Below are positions 1 through 8,219 of a DNA stretch of 30,441 bases, piece after piece. Position 1 is the stretch's first letter, and the number at the start of each line of letters is the position of its first letter. The DNA is from an uncultured Hungatella sp. (GTDB taxonomy: Bacteria > Bacillota > Clostridia > Lachnospirales > Lachnospiraceae), in assembly GCA_910585645.1 (NCBI GenBank), contig CAJUFP010000056.1, forward strand, positions 1 through 30,441, written 5' to 3'. Under the pieces are notes generated by a model. The model did not search any database and had not been told where the DNA came from. It was given only the letters and a program-made list of their open reading frames with translations. The position numbers and the translations under genes are program-made.

Positions 1-118
1 AATGTTTGGCATATCTGAACCCGAACGGCACACAGCCTCCCTTCCCTCCCTGGCTCCACGACAATCCCCGCCCCCCTTTGCTCACTCAATTACCCCCTCA
101 TTAAAATATCCCCGACAC

Positions 119-149
119 ATTTTTTCTAAAAACTGCTTATTTTTTCTAA
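119..149. promoter_or_regulatory. Direct repeat upstream of the AraC gene
   Basis: An 11-base repeat ATTTTTTCTAA occurs at 119-129 and again at 139-149, a period of 20 bases (about two helical turns on one face). AraC-family proteins often bind direct repeats, so this could be an autoregulatory site, but that is inference. The rest of 1-282 is non-coding; I see no convincing -35/-10 pair and no gene. Confidence 0.3.
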
Positions 150-282
150 CAGTCAATCCCCTTTTTTTGATAAATTAATAACAGTATTCCGGAGTCTGCC
201 TGGGCAGTTTCTATGAGACCGGCAAAGAGACAGGCTGTCCGCTTCGGATCAAACTGCAGAGGAAATGTGAAAGGAAGCCGCT

Positions 283-1152
283 ATGTTGATCTATGATTCC
301 TGTCAGTCGGCGATCAGGTCCTGTGTGGAGACAAAGACCTTTGCCGTCGCCCGGCTTTACAACGACGAAAAAACCATGAACATCCATATTCATGACTGCT
401 ATGAAGTATATTTCTCCATCTCCGGGGGAAAACAGTTCCTCATTGACAACCGGGTCTATGAATTCGGGCCTGGGGACATCTTTTTTATCAATCAATTCGA
501 AAGCCATTATCTGTCTAAAATTGACCAGACCAGCCATGTGCGGGTGGTCCTCTCCATTTACCCGGAATATCTGAGGCGGTTTTCTACAGAGCAGACGGAT
601 CTGAACCACTGTTTTACCTGCCGGGATTCGGTCTGGGGCCATAAGCGCAGCCTTACCGGGGACCAGCGCAAACGGTTCATGTATTTTATCCACAAGCTGT
701 CCCAGGAGCGGGAATACGGGCAGGATGTGCTGGACCAGGCCGTATTCGCGGAGATGATGACCTTTTTAAACCAGGTCTTTCTTGCCTGCCCTGACCCTGC
801 GCGGGACGGCGTCCGGGGCATTCCCGGGTCCCGCCATTCCCAGATCGACGACATCTTAGACTATATCAACCAGCACCTGTCGGAGAATCTTGGCATCCAG
901 ATGCTGGCCTCCCACTTCTACCTAAGCAGCTCTTACCTGTGCAGGATCTTCAAAGATTCCACCGGAACCACCATCAACCAGTACATCACCGCCAAGAGGA
1001 TCTCCCGGGCCAAGGTGCTGCTGGCAGAGGGCCATCCGGTGGCAGAGACCAGCAGTCTGTGCGGATTTGGCGACTACAGCAACTTTCTGAAATCCTTTAC
1101 CAAAGCAGTAGGCGTCTCTCCTAAAAAATATGCTGCATTTACCTGGAACTAA
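283..1152 (+). CDS. AraC-family transcriptional regulator
   Basis: A 289-residue cytoplasmic regulator. The N-terminal part (about residues 30-90) reads as a cupin-like sugar-sensing domain, with HIHDCYEVYFSISGG and a GPGDIFFI turn followed by an ESHYL motif. The C-terminal hundred residues (about 188-287) are a two-helix-turn-helix AraC domain: LASHFYLSSSYLCRIFK, then ITAKRISRAKVLL, then CGFGDYSNFLKSFTKAVG and SPKKYA. The ATG at 283 follows an AAAGGAAG ribosome binding site at a good distance. It is the first gene of the locus and is followed in the same direction by the GH88 operon, so it most likely activates that operon in response to an imported oligosaccharide or uronate derivative. Family is certain; effector and target are inferred from position. 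Confidence 0.93.
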   Translation: MLIYDSCQSAIRSCVETKTFAVARLYNDEKTMNIHIHDCYEVYFSISGGKQFLIDNRVYEFGPGDIFFINQFESHYLSKIDQTSHVRVVLSIYPEYLRRFSTEQTDLNHCFTCRDSVWGHKRSLTGDQRKRFMYFIHKLSQEREYGQDVLDQAVFAEMMTFLNQVFLACPDPARDGVRGIPGSRHSQIDDILDYINQHLSENLGIQMLASHFYLSSSYLCRIFKDSTGTTINQYITAKRISRAKVLLAEGHPVAETSSLCGFGDYSNFLKSFTKAVGVSPKKYAAFTWN

Positions 1153-1162
1153 CCGGAGAATA

Positions 1163-1247
1163 TTGGTCGATATGACCAAAAGAAGATAAGATTTGCAAGA
1201 TTTGTGAGATGATATGACGAGAAAAGGAAAAAACTCAATGATATAAT
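1163..1247 (+). promoter_or_regulatory. Candidate AraC operator and -10 of the uronate operon
   Basis: Just after the araC stop is a perfect dyad TTGGTC-GATAT-GACCAA (1163-1179). The octamer GATATGAC at 1169-1176 recurs at 1211-1218, 42 bases later (four helical turns). AAGATTTG is also directly repeated between them. A TATAAT box lies at 1242-1247 with no recognisable -35 at the expected distance, as is typical of activator-dependent promoters. The GH88 start is at 1282. Regulation by the adjacent AraC protein is inference. Confidence 0.5.
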
Positions 1248-1281
1248 ATACATATCAAATAAAAATCCAAGGAGAGTCTAA

Positions 1282-2493
1282 ATGGAAGAGAAGATCGCTG
1301 CGCGTTCCAATGAGGAATGGCTAAATGCCACCTATGACAAGCTGCTGGTCAAGATGAAGGCAGAGTGTACCCGGGTGGGTACCAACATCCCCTACACCAC
1401 CGGCAAGGACGGGAAGTACCACGACATCACAGAGACGCCCTGGGGCAGAACCCCTGACGGAAAAACCAATGTGGGCTTCTGGACCAACGGTTTCTGGCCG
1501 GGAATGCTGTGGCAGATGTATGAAGCCACAGGAGATGAAGACTATAAAAAAGCCGCCGTGGGCGTGGAAGAGCGGCTGGAGGAACTTTTAAGAAGCGCGG
1601 AGACCGTGGACCACGATGTGGGATTTTTGTTCCTTTTGTCCTCTGTGGCCAACTACCGCAAGACCGGAGATCTGGAAGCCCGCCGCCGGGGTCTTCTGGC
1701 AGCCAGCCTTCTGTCCTCCCGCTATAATCTGGACGGCAGATTTATCCGGGCATGGCCAGACTCCATGGCTAAGATGACGGAGCGGTTTGGCGGCGGAGAT
1801 ATCCGGGGCTGGATGATCATTGACTGTATGATGAACATCCCCCTGCTGTACTGGGCGTCCGAGGAGACGGGGGACCCCCGTTTTAAAAAGATTGCCGTCA
1901 ACCATGCCAAGACCGCTCAGCAGTATGTGGTCCGGCCTGACGGAAGCTGCAACCACATTGTGGCCTTTGACCCGGACAGCGGCCAGTACCTGACAAATCC
2001 CGGCGGCCAGGGCTACAAACAGGGGTCTTCCTGGAGCAGAGGCCAGTCCTGGGCAGTGTACGGCTTTGCCCTAAGCTACCGCCACACAGGGGACGAGTCC
2101 TTCCTGAACACGGCCAAACAGTGCGCCCACTACTGCATCGCCAACATGGCTGTCAATGACTGGCTGCCATTGGTGGACTACCGCCAGCCGGCCCAGCCCC
2201 TGAAATATGACTCCACAGCCGCCATGTGTACAGCCTGCGGCCTTCTGGAGATCGCGGGCCATGTAGAGGAAAATGAGGCCCGGTTCTACACCGAGGCGGC
2301 TTACCGCATTCTGCGGGCCTGCGACGAGAAATTTGCGGACTGGGATCCGGAAAAAGACGCCATCACCACCGGCGGAACCTTCTTTTACCATGATCCCGAC
2401 GGGCAGAACACGGAAGTGCCCATCATTTACGGCGACTACTATTTTATCGAGGCCATTTTGCGGCTGAAAGGAAACTATCTGTTCCAGTGGTAA
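1282..2493 (+). CDS. GH88 unsaturated glucuronyl hydrolase
   Basis: A 403-residue protein with no signal peptide, so probably cytoplasmic. GH88 enzymes add water to the double bond of 4,5-unsaturated uronic acids at the non-reducing end of oligosaccharides made by polysaccharide lyases, and the product rearranges to a 4-deoxy-5-keto-uronate. It has the alpha/alpha-barrel signature segments: WTNGFWPGMLWQMYEATGD near the N-terminus, HDVGF containing Asp112, GWMIIDCMMN containing Asp181, and SRGQSWAVYGFALSYRHTGD. The two aspartates match in type and order the catalytic pair known in Bacillus UGL. Length is normal for the family. The start has a good AAGGAGAG site. It leads an operon with a transporter, an isomerase and a GH2 enzyme, which fits use of glycosaminoglycan-type or other unsaturated uronides. 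The exact glycan is not visible from sequence. Confidence 0.93.
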   Translation: MEEKIAARSNEEWLNATYDKLLVKMKAECTRVGTNIPYTTGKDGKYHDITETPWGRTPDGKTNVGFWTNGFWPGMLWQMYEATGDEDYKKAAVGVEERLEELLRSAETVDHDVGFLFLLSSVANYRKTGDLEARRRGLLAASLLSSRYNLDGRFIRAWPDSMAKMTERFGGGDIRGWMIIDCMMNIPLLYWASEETGDPRFKKIAVNHAKTAQQYVVRPDGSCNHIVAFDPDSGQYLTNPGGQGYKQGSSWSRGQSWAVYGFALSYRHTGDESFLNTAKQCAHYCIANMAVNDWLPLVDYRQPAQPLKYDSTAAMCTACGLLEIAGHVEENEARFYTEAAYRILRACDEKFADWDPEKDAITTGGTFFYHDPDGQNTEVPIIYGDYYFIEAILRLKGNYLFQW

Positions 2494-2507
2494 TGAGATA
2501 CGAAAAA

Positions 2508-2541
2508 AATGGGGCGGCTCCGAATCTGCAGCCGCCCCATT
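2508..2541 (+). promoter_or_regulatory. Intra-operon 12-bp hairpin between GH88 and symporter genes
   Basis: Perfect 12-bp stem AATGGGGCGGCT / AGCCGCCCCATT with a 10-nt loop. There is no T run after it on the plus strand, so it is unlikely to terminate the operon; on the minus strand it is followed by a T run. It could be a partial attenuator, an RNA processing or stability element, or a terminator for antisense transcription. The symporter ribosome site GAGGAG follows directly. Confidence 0.6.
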
Positions 2542-2564
2542 GAAAAAACGAGAGGAGAAAATTC

Positions 2565-4007
2565 ATGGAGCAACAGTACAACCGCGCGAAGACCTGGCAG
2601 CTTCTGTTCTTCGTATTTAACAACACTGCTTCCAACATCTACCTGTGCCTGATGGGATTTGTCAATCTCTACGCAGGCAACGTGGCGGGACTGGCCGTAA
2701 TGCTTGTTTCCAACATCATGATGGCCGCCCGGTTCTGGGACGGCGTAACGGACCCGATCATCGGCTTTTTGGTAGACAAGACCAACGGGAAATTCGGCAA
2801 ATTCCGGCCCTTCATGCTGCTGGGCAATCTCATTATGCTGGCTACGGTGATTCTGATGTTCACCACCACCCACCTGATGCCCGACGGAGCTGTGAAGGTG
2901 GTCTACTGGACCGTGATCTATCTGGTGTACATCATCGGCTACACATTTCAGAACGCCGCTACCCGGGGAGGCCAGAGCGTGCTGACCAATGACCCTAAGC
3001 AGAGACCTATGTTTGCCCGGATCGACAGCATCATCAACGCCCTGCTGTTTGCCGGCATGTCCGTGTTTATCACAGATACTCTGGTGGGAAAATACCAGGG
3101 ATTTACCGCTGATCTGTTTAAACAGGTGATCTTCACCTTTGGTCCCATTTCCCTGGTACTCACCATTCTGGCTATGATCGGCATCTGGGAAAAAGACCAG
3201 CCTGAAACTTACGCCAAGCTGGGCCAACAGGCCAGCTACGGCTTTAAAGACATTTTCCGCATCATCAAAAACAACCGCGCCATCCAGATGCTGGTGGTGG
3301 CGGCTTCCACGGACAAGCTGGCCACCCAGGTACGGCAGAACTCCGTGGTGGGCATTATGCTGTACGGCATTATTATCGGCAACTACAAGATGCTCAGCCG
3401 CATGTCCATGATTACCCTGATCCCCAACATGATCATGATCATCATCGGAACCAGCGTGGCGGCCCGGTTTTCATCTAAGCAGGCCACGATTTTATTTACC
3501 TGGTGCAGCATCATATCCTCCACGCTTTTGGGGGCGGTGCTGATCTTTGGAGATCCCACCAAGATCTCCCTGGAGCATATCGGGTTTATGACCATTGCCT
3601 ACATTGGCCTTTATGCCTTGGTCATGGGCTTTGCCAGCATCAATGTGGGTCTGGCTACGCCTATGATCGCCGACTGCGCCGACTATGAGCTGTACCAGTC
3701 AGGAAACTATGCCCCGGCTCTCATGGGCACGGTGTTTGGCTTCTTTGACAAGGTGATCTCCTCCTTCGCTTCAACGGTGGTGGGGTGGTTCTGCGTACTC
3801 ATCGGTTTTTCAGACCGATTCCCCACCCAGGAAGATCCGCTGACCTCCGGACTCTTCTGGGTAACTTTGTTCCTGTTCATCGGCATGCCCATCCTGGGGT
3901 GGGTCGCCAGCCTGATCGCCATGAAGTTCTATCCCCTGGATAAGGAGAAGATGATCGAGGTTCAGGCCAAGATCGCCGCCATAAAAGCCCAGGGAGGCGC
4001 AAACTAG
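2565..4007 (+). CDS. GPH-family (MFS) sugar:cation symporter
   Basis: A 480-residue integral membrane protein with about 12 hydrophobic segments, of the glycoside-pentoside-hexuronide:cation symporter family (MelB/GusB/UidB relatives). Family features include FWDGVTDPIIGFLVDKTNGKFGKFRPF after the second membrane segment (quoted here as FWDGVTDPIIG then GKFGKFRPF) and the aspartate-rich MIADCADYELYQSG segment in the C-terminal half. The start is preceded by AGAGGAG. Lying between a GH88 hydrolase and an isomerase, it most likely imports uronate-containing di- or oligosaccharides with H+ or Na+. The substrate is inferred from neighbours only. Confidence 0.9.
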   Translation: MEQQYNRAKTWQLLFFVFNNTASNIYLCLMGFVNLYAGNVAGLAVMLVSNIMMAARFWDGVTDPIIGFLVDKTNGKFGKFRPFMLLGNLIMLATVILMFTTTHLMPDGAVKVVYWTVIYLVYIIGYTFQNAATRGGQSVLTNDPKQRPMFARIDSIINALLFAGMSVFITDTLVGKYQGFTADLFKQVIFTFGPISLVLTILAMIGIWEKDQPETYAKLGQQASYGFKDIFRIIKNNRAIQMLVVAASTDKLATQVRQNSVVGIMLYGIIIGNYKMLSRMSMITLIPNMIMIIIGTSVAARFSSKQATILFTWCSIISSTLLGAVLIFGDPTKISLEHIGFMTIAYIGLYALVMGFASINVGLATPMIADCADYELYQSGNYAPALMGTVFGFFDKVISSFASTVVGWFCVLIGFSDRFPTQEDPLTSGLFWVTLFLFIGMPILGWVASLIAMKFYPLDKEKMIEVQAKIAAIKAQGGAN

Positions 4008-4075
4008 CGCTTTGTACTCAAACAGGTCAGACAGAATACATACAAGGTTAAAAACGATTTGGAGGAATAAACCAT

Positions 4076-4711
4076 ATGAAAATTGCGTTAATAAATGAAA
4101 ACAGCCAGGCAGGCAAAAACGGCGTCATCCTGGCAGCCCTGAAAAAGGTTGTGGAGCCAATGGGCCACACGGTAGACAATTACGGCATGTACGCAGCCGA
4201 CGACCAGGCCCAGCTCACCTACGTGCAGTGCGGTATCCTGGGAGCCATCCTGCTTAACAGCGGCGCGGCGGACTTTGTGGTCACCGGCTGCGGCACCGGA
4301 GAAGGGGCCATGCTGGCCATGAACAGCTTCCCCGGCGTCATCTGCGGCCATGTGGAGGACCCGGTGGACGCCTACACCTTTGCCCACGTCAACGACGGCA
4401 ACGCGGTGGCCATGCCCTTTGCCAAGGGATTCGGCTGGGGCGGAGAGCTGAATCTGGAGTATGTATTTGAAAAACTGTTCGGCTTCGGCCACGGACAGGG
4501 GTATCCCCCGGAGCGGGTGGAGCCGGAGATGCGCAACAAGCGGATCCTGGATGAGGTGCGCTTAAAGACTTTAAGGCCGCTTCTGGACGGGTTAAAGGAT
4601 TTGGATCAGGAGCTGGTGAAGGGCGCTGTGGCAGGCAGCCATTTCCGGGAGCTGTTCTTTGCCGGGTGCAGGGATAAGGACATTGAGGCTTATGTGGAAG
4701 GGCTGTTGTAG
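4076..4711 (+). CDS. RpiB/LacAB-family isomerase, probably DhuI-like uronate isomerase
   Basis: A 211-residue protein of the ribose-5-phosphate isomerase B fold. The N-terminal 140 residues carry the family core (MKIALINENSQAGKN, and GCGTGEGAMLAMN with the likely catalytic cysteine). The C-terminal 70 residues match the extra domain found in the longer RpiB subgroup (GGELNLEYVFEKLFG to the end). The streptococcal enzyme DhuI, which isomerises 4-deoxy-L-threo-5-hexosulose-uronate released by unsaturated glucuronyl hydrolase, is known to be an RpiB-fold protein of about this length encoded beside GH88. That makes DhuI the best guess here. A true ribose or other sugar-phosphate isomerase remains possible. 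The ribosome site GGAGG precedes ATG at 4076. No dehydrogenase partner (DhuD-like) is seen in the window. Confidence 0.75.
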   Translation: MKIALINENSQAGKNGVILAALKKVVEPMGHTVDNYGMYAADDQAQLTYVQCGILGAILLNSGAADFVVTGCGTGEGAMLAMNSFPGVICGHVEDPVDAYTFAHVNDGNAVAMPFAKGFGWGGELNLEYVFEKLFGFGHGQGYPPERVEPEMRNKRILDEVRLKTLRPLLDGLKDLDQELVKGAVAGSHFRELFFAGCRDKDIEAYVEGLL

Positions 4712-4767
4712 GCGGCTTGCGGCTGGGTACCGTTTTATCCAGGTTAGGGTTTAGGAGGAGCATCATA

Positions 4768-5586
4768 ATGGCAAACGTGAGTATCACTGTATGGTCCGGA
4801 AACCGGGAAGAGTGCCGGGTTCAGGGAGAGGATGAGATCCTGCTGGTGTACCCCAAAGCATATGAGAAGGGGGACAAACTTGTTTTCACGGCAGAGGAGA
4901 CCCCCGGCTTTTATATCATCCGGGTGGACGGGGCTATGGATGAAGCCTATGTATATCTGACCGGGGAAGAGATCCAATACCCCATTCCCTTTGAGGAGGA
5001 CAATCCCTTTCACCTGGACCGGATCTCCTACCATCCCGGCTGTTTTGCGGGGGAGCGGCACTATATCACCATGCGCAGGGCCAGGCCCCAGGAAAACGGG
5101 AATTACCGGAACCTGGCCAAAAATGTCATGGACTGGAAAGGCGCTTTGGGGTGCTATCCCCATGTCAGGGCCAATGTCCAGACCCAAGGCCCTGTGGCGC
5201 CGCTGTTTGCCCCCCGCAATGTCATTGACGGTGTGCTGGCCAATGCCAGCCACTATCCATGGCCCTATCAGTCCTGGGGGATTGACCAGAGGGAGGACGC
5301 CCAGATCACCCTGGAATTTGGCCGCCCGGTGGATATGGATGAGCTGCGGCTGACCACCAGGGCGGACTTTCCCCACGACAGCTGGTGGGTGCAGGGGACA
5401 GTAACCTTTTCCGACGGAACAAGTGAAGTGTTAAAACTGGATAAGAGCGAAAAGCCCCAGGTGTTTTCCCTGGAGCGCAGGGGTATCACGTGGCTGAAGG
5501 TGGGGGAGCTTAAAAAGGCCGACGACCCCTCCCCCTTCCCGGCCCTGACCCAGATTCAGGTATTTGGGAGGAATTCAGGAACATAA
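4768..5586 (+). CDS. Discoidin-like (F5/8 type C) putative carbohydrate-binding protein
   Basis: A 272-residue protein. I chose ATG at 4768 (MANVSITVWSG) because TTTAGGAGGAG lies just upstream; an in-frame start at 4717 has no such site. The C-terminal half (about residues 145-270) reads as a discoidin/galactose-binding-like beta-sandwich: APRNVIDGVLANASHYPWPY, SWGIDQREDAQITLEFG, VDMDELRLTTRADFPHDSW, then FSDGT and a closing TQIQVFG. The N-terminal half has beta-rich, aspartate- and aromatic-rich sequence with no domain I recognise. No signal peptide is visible, which is odd for a carbohydrate-binding module protein; it may act in the cytoplasm on imported sugar or be an uncharacterised hydrolase or lyase accessory. 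It sits between the isomerase and the GH2 gene, 25 bases before the latter. Confidence 0.6.
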   Translation: MANVSITVWSGNREECRVQGEDEILLVYPKAYEKGDKLVFTAEETPGFYIIRVDGAMDEAYVYLTGEEIQYPIPFEEDNPFHLDRISYHPGCFAGERHYITMRRARPQENGNYRNLAKNVMDWKGALGCYPHVRANVQTQGPVAPLFAPRNVIDGVLANASHYPWPYQSWGIDQREDAQITLEFGRPVDMDELRLTTRADFPHDSWWVQGTVTFSDGTSEVLKLDKSEKPQVFSLERRGITWLKVGELKKADDPSPFPALTQIQVFGRNSGT

Positions 5587-5611
5587 AACAAAAGGAGGCA
5601 ATGAAAACCCG

Positions 5612-7888
5612 ATGCGCAAGATTATAGACTTAAATCAGGGGTGGAAATTTATCCGCCAGGACGCGGGCCTGCCTGAAAAATTCCCGGGGCTTTGGCAGGA
5701 TGTGGACCTGCCTCATACCTGGAACGAGGTGGACGGCATGGACGGCAACGGCACCTACTACAGAGGCCGCTGCTGGTATGCCAAAATCTTTCAGACTCCA
5801 AAACAGCCGCTGCCCGGAGGCAGAGTCTATGTGGAGATTTTGGCGGCAGGCCAGCAGGCCGCGGTGTACGTCAACGGCCGGGAGGCAGTGAGCCATGAAG
5901 GCGGCTACTCCGCCTTCCGGGCCGATGTGACCGATCTGTGCCTGGACAGTGGGGAAAACCTGCTTGTGATCGCCTGCGACAACAGCGAGAGCAGCAGCCC
6001 ATACCCCCAGTCCGCGGACTTTACCTTTTATGGAGGGCTGTACCGGGGCGTGAACCTGATCAGCGTGCCGGACGTTCACTTTGATTTGGATTACTTTGGA
6101 GGTCCCGGCCTTAAGGTGACGCCGAAAGTCTGCAAAAACTGCGGCGGCGCCAAATTTGAGCTGGAAAGCTGGGTAACCGGCGGAGACGAGAACTTTACCG
6201 TCATGTACCAGATTCAGGACAGGGAAGGGAATCAAATGGCATATGCGGTCCGCCCGGCGGACAGCGCCAGGGTAACCGTGGCCGTCCCTGATGTCCGGCT
6301 CTGGGACATTGACGACCCTTACCTTTATAAGGTCACAGCCACTCTGCAGCGCCGCAACGAGGCCTGGGATGAGATCACCGTTTGGGCCGGGGTTCGTCAA
6401 TTTACCTGCGACCCCCAGGAGGGATTTATCATCAACGGCAGGCAGACGCCTCTGCGGGGAGTCAGCCGCCACCAGGACAAGTTGTACCAGGGCAATGCCC
6501 TTACCCGGCAGGACCATTTTGAGGACGCCCGCATCATCAAGGAGCTGGGGGCCAACACCATCCGCCTTGCCCATTACCAGCACTCTCAGGATTTTTACGA
6601 CGCCTGCGACCAGCTGGGGTTTATCGTGTGGGCGGAGATTCCATTTATCAGCGTGTTCAACAAGGCACCAGAGGCCCATGACAACTGCGTCAGCCAGCTG
6701 AAAGAGCTGATCATCCAGAACTACAACCATCCGTCCATCTGCTTCTGGGGAATCTCCAACGAGATCCTGATCGGAGGCATCTGCGATCAGCTGGTGGAAA
6801 ATCACCATGAGCTGAATAAACTGGCCCATGAGCTGGATCCCACCCGGCTTACCACCATGGCCCATTTGTCCATGACTCCCACCGATGGCCCTATGCATCA
6901 CCTTACGGATGTGGAAAGCTATAACCACTATTTTGGCTGGTACGGCGGCAAAATGACGGACAACGGCCCCTGGCTGGACAAGTTCCACGACGACCACCCG
7001 GACATCTGCCTGGGGCTGTCCGAATACGGCTGCGAGGGCATTGTCACCTACCACGGCCCTGACCCCGCCTGCAAGGATTACAGTGAGGAGTACCAGGCCC
7101 TGTACCATGAACATATGGCCCGGGTGCTGGATGAGCGCCCCTGGATCTGGTCCAGCCATGTGTGGAACATGTTCGACTTCGGCTGCGCGGCCCGGAATGA
7201 AGGAGGCGTGGCAGGGCGAAACAACAAGGGCCTTATGACCATGGACCGCAGGACGAAAAAGGATAGCTACTACATCTATAAAGCCTACTGGAACAAGGAG
7301 CCTATGGTCCACATCTGCGGGCGGCGGTATGCTCAGAGGGCCGGCGAGACCATCCAGGTCCGGGTGTACTCCAACCAGCCGGAGGTGGAGCTTGTCATAG
7401 ACGGAGAAAGCGTGGGAAAGCAGACCGGGGACAAGGTGTTTGTGTTTACCCTGTGCCTGGAGCCGGGCCTTCACACCCTAATTGCAAAGGCGGGAGCCGT
7501 AAAAGACTCCATAACCATTGAGAAGGTGGAAAAGGAGCCCGAGATCTACGTCCTCCCGGAGGTAAAGGACCGGGCCGAGGGCGTGGCAAACTGGTTTAAG
7601 CTGGCCGGGGACCTGGATTTGGAGGCCCCCATGAAGTTTCCGGAGGGGAAATACAGCGTAAAGGATAAGCTGGAGGAGCTGGCAGAGTCCCGGGAGGCGC
7701 TGGACATCGTGTCAAGGGCCATCAAGCTGGCCACCAACTTTGACCTGGCTCCCGGCGTGGGCATGTGGGGAATGATGAAGTCCATGACCCCGGAAGGCAT
7801 GATGGCCATGGCGGGAGATACGCTGCCAAAGGGATTTTTGGAAAGTCTTAACGAAAAACTTATTAAGATTGACAAGCCATCAAAATAA
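5612..7888 (+). CDS. GH2 glycoside hydrolase, probable beta-glucuronidase or beta-galactosidase
   Basis: A 758-residue GH2 enzyme. Domain order is the usual sugar-binding jelly roll (about 1-170), an immunoglobulin-like domain, a TIM barrel (about 270-560) and a C-terminal beta-domain. The acid/base is Glu384 in FWGISNEI and the nucleophile is Glu471 in LGLSEYGCEG. Residues 535-540 read GRNNKG, giving the N-x-K pattern (Asn537, Lys539) that contacts the carboxylate in gut beta-glucuronidases; similar GRNDKG-type strings occur in other GH2 enzymes, so specificity is not settled. The neighbouring GH88 gene favours a uronide. There is no signal peptide. The last ~100 residues are a methionine- and charge-rich helical tail (GMWGMMKSMTPEGMMAMAG) unusual for GH2. 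ATG at 5612 is chosen over an upstream in-frame ATG because AAAGGAGG lies at 5591-5598. Confidence 0.9.
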   Translation: MRKIIDLNQGWKFIRQDAGLPEKFPGLWQDVDLPHTWNEVDGMDGNGTYYRGRCWYAKIFQTPKQPLPGGRVYVEILAAGQQAAVYVNGREAVSHEGGYSAFRADVTDLCLDSGENLLVIACDNSESSSPYPQSADFTFYGGLYRGVNLISVPDVHFDLDYFGGPGLKVTPKVCKNCGGAKFELESWVTGGDENFTVMYQIQDREGNQMAYAVRPADSARVTVAVPDVRLWDIDDPYLYKVTATLQRRNEAWDEITVWAGVRQFTCDPQEGFIINGRQTPLRGVSRHQDKLYQGNALTRQDHFEDARIIKELGANTIRLAHYQHSQDFYDACDQLGFIVWAEIPFISVFNKAPEAHDNCVSQLKELIIQNYNHPSICFWGISNEILIGGICDQLVENHHELNKLAHELDPTRLTTMAHLSMTPTDGPMHHLTDVESYNHYFGWYGGKMTDNGPWLDKFHDDHPDICLGLSEYGCEGIVTYHGPDPACKDYSEEYQALYHEHMARVLDERPWIWSSHVWNMFDFGCAARNEGGVAGRNNKGLMTMDRRTKKDSYYIYKAYWNKEPMVHICGRRYAQRAGETIQVRVYSNQPEVELVIDGESVGKQTGDKVFVFTLCLEPGLHTLIAKAGAVKDSITIEKVEKEPEIYVLPEVKDRAEGVANWFKLAGDLDLEAPMKFPEGKYSVKDKLEELAESREALDIVSRAIKLATNFDLAPGVGMWGMMKSMTPEGMMAMAGDTLPKGFLESLNEKLIKIDKPSK

Positions 7889-7923
7889 GTGACACGATCC
7901 GGTCATACATCCACAGACAGGTA

Positions 7924-7972
7924 AACCCCTGAGGGGAATCCACAGGAAACAGGATTCCCTTCAGGGGTTTTT
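7924..7972 (+). terminator. Rho-independent terminator of the uronate operon
   Basis: A near-perfect stem CCCCTGAGGGGAATCC / GGATTCCCTTCAGGGG (one G-T pair) with a 10-nt loop, followed by TTTTT at 7968-7972. It lies 36 bases after the GH2 stop codon and closes the operon. Confidence 0.9.
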
Positions 7973-8194
7973 AGCACGCTTCAAATCCAGCAGCACGTCC
8001 ATGAGATGGCTGGCATAGCCGGCAGCGCCCACAAAGCCAAGGCGCTGCCGGCCGTCGAAAAGCGGATGGTACATGGATATGGTCATGCGTTTGCTTACGG
8101 GAGATTGGATGATTCCCAGATTGGTCAGTTGTGGACGGGCCAGGATGGTGTTTTGGAACTCGTCCAGGGAATCGCCGCCGCGGCTGGTTATAGT
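7961..8194 (-). pseudogene. Remnant of a Cache (dCache-type) extracellular sensor domain
   Basis: On the minus strand a frame without a start codon runs for about 77 codons from just after a stop (8195-8197) to TGA at 7961-7963. It reads like the membrane-distal part of a Cache sensor: SLDEFQNTILARPQLTNLG, then SPVSKRMTISMYHPLFDG, then LGFVGAAGYASHLMDVLLDL. This is typical of Cache domains in diguanylate cyclases and methyl-accepting chemotaxis proteins. Neither the N-terminal membrane segment nor any downstream output domain is present, so this is a fossil fragment. Its stop codon falls inside the right arm of the GH2 terminator. Confidence 0.7.
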
Positions 8195-8219
8195 TTATGA
8201 GAGGAAATCTGTGTAATTG

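Noticed and set aside
5630..7474. A 614-codon open frame on the minus strand
   Set aside because: It lies wholly inside the GH2 gene, has no ribosome site or family resemblance, and arises from G/C-rich codon use of the real gene.
8006..8200. A 64-codon plus-strand frame
   Set aside because: It is the complement of the Cache-domain fragment, which is the frame with recognisable family sequence.
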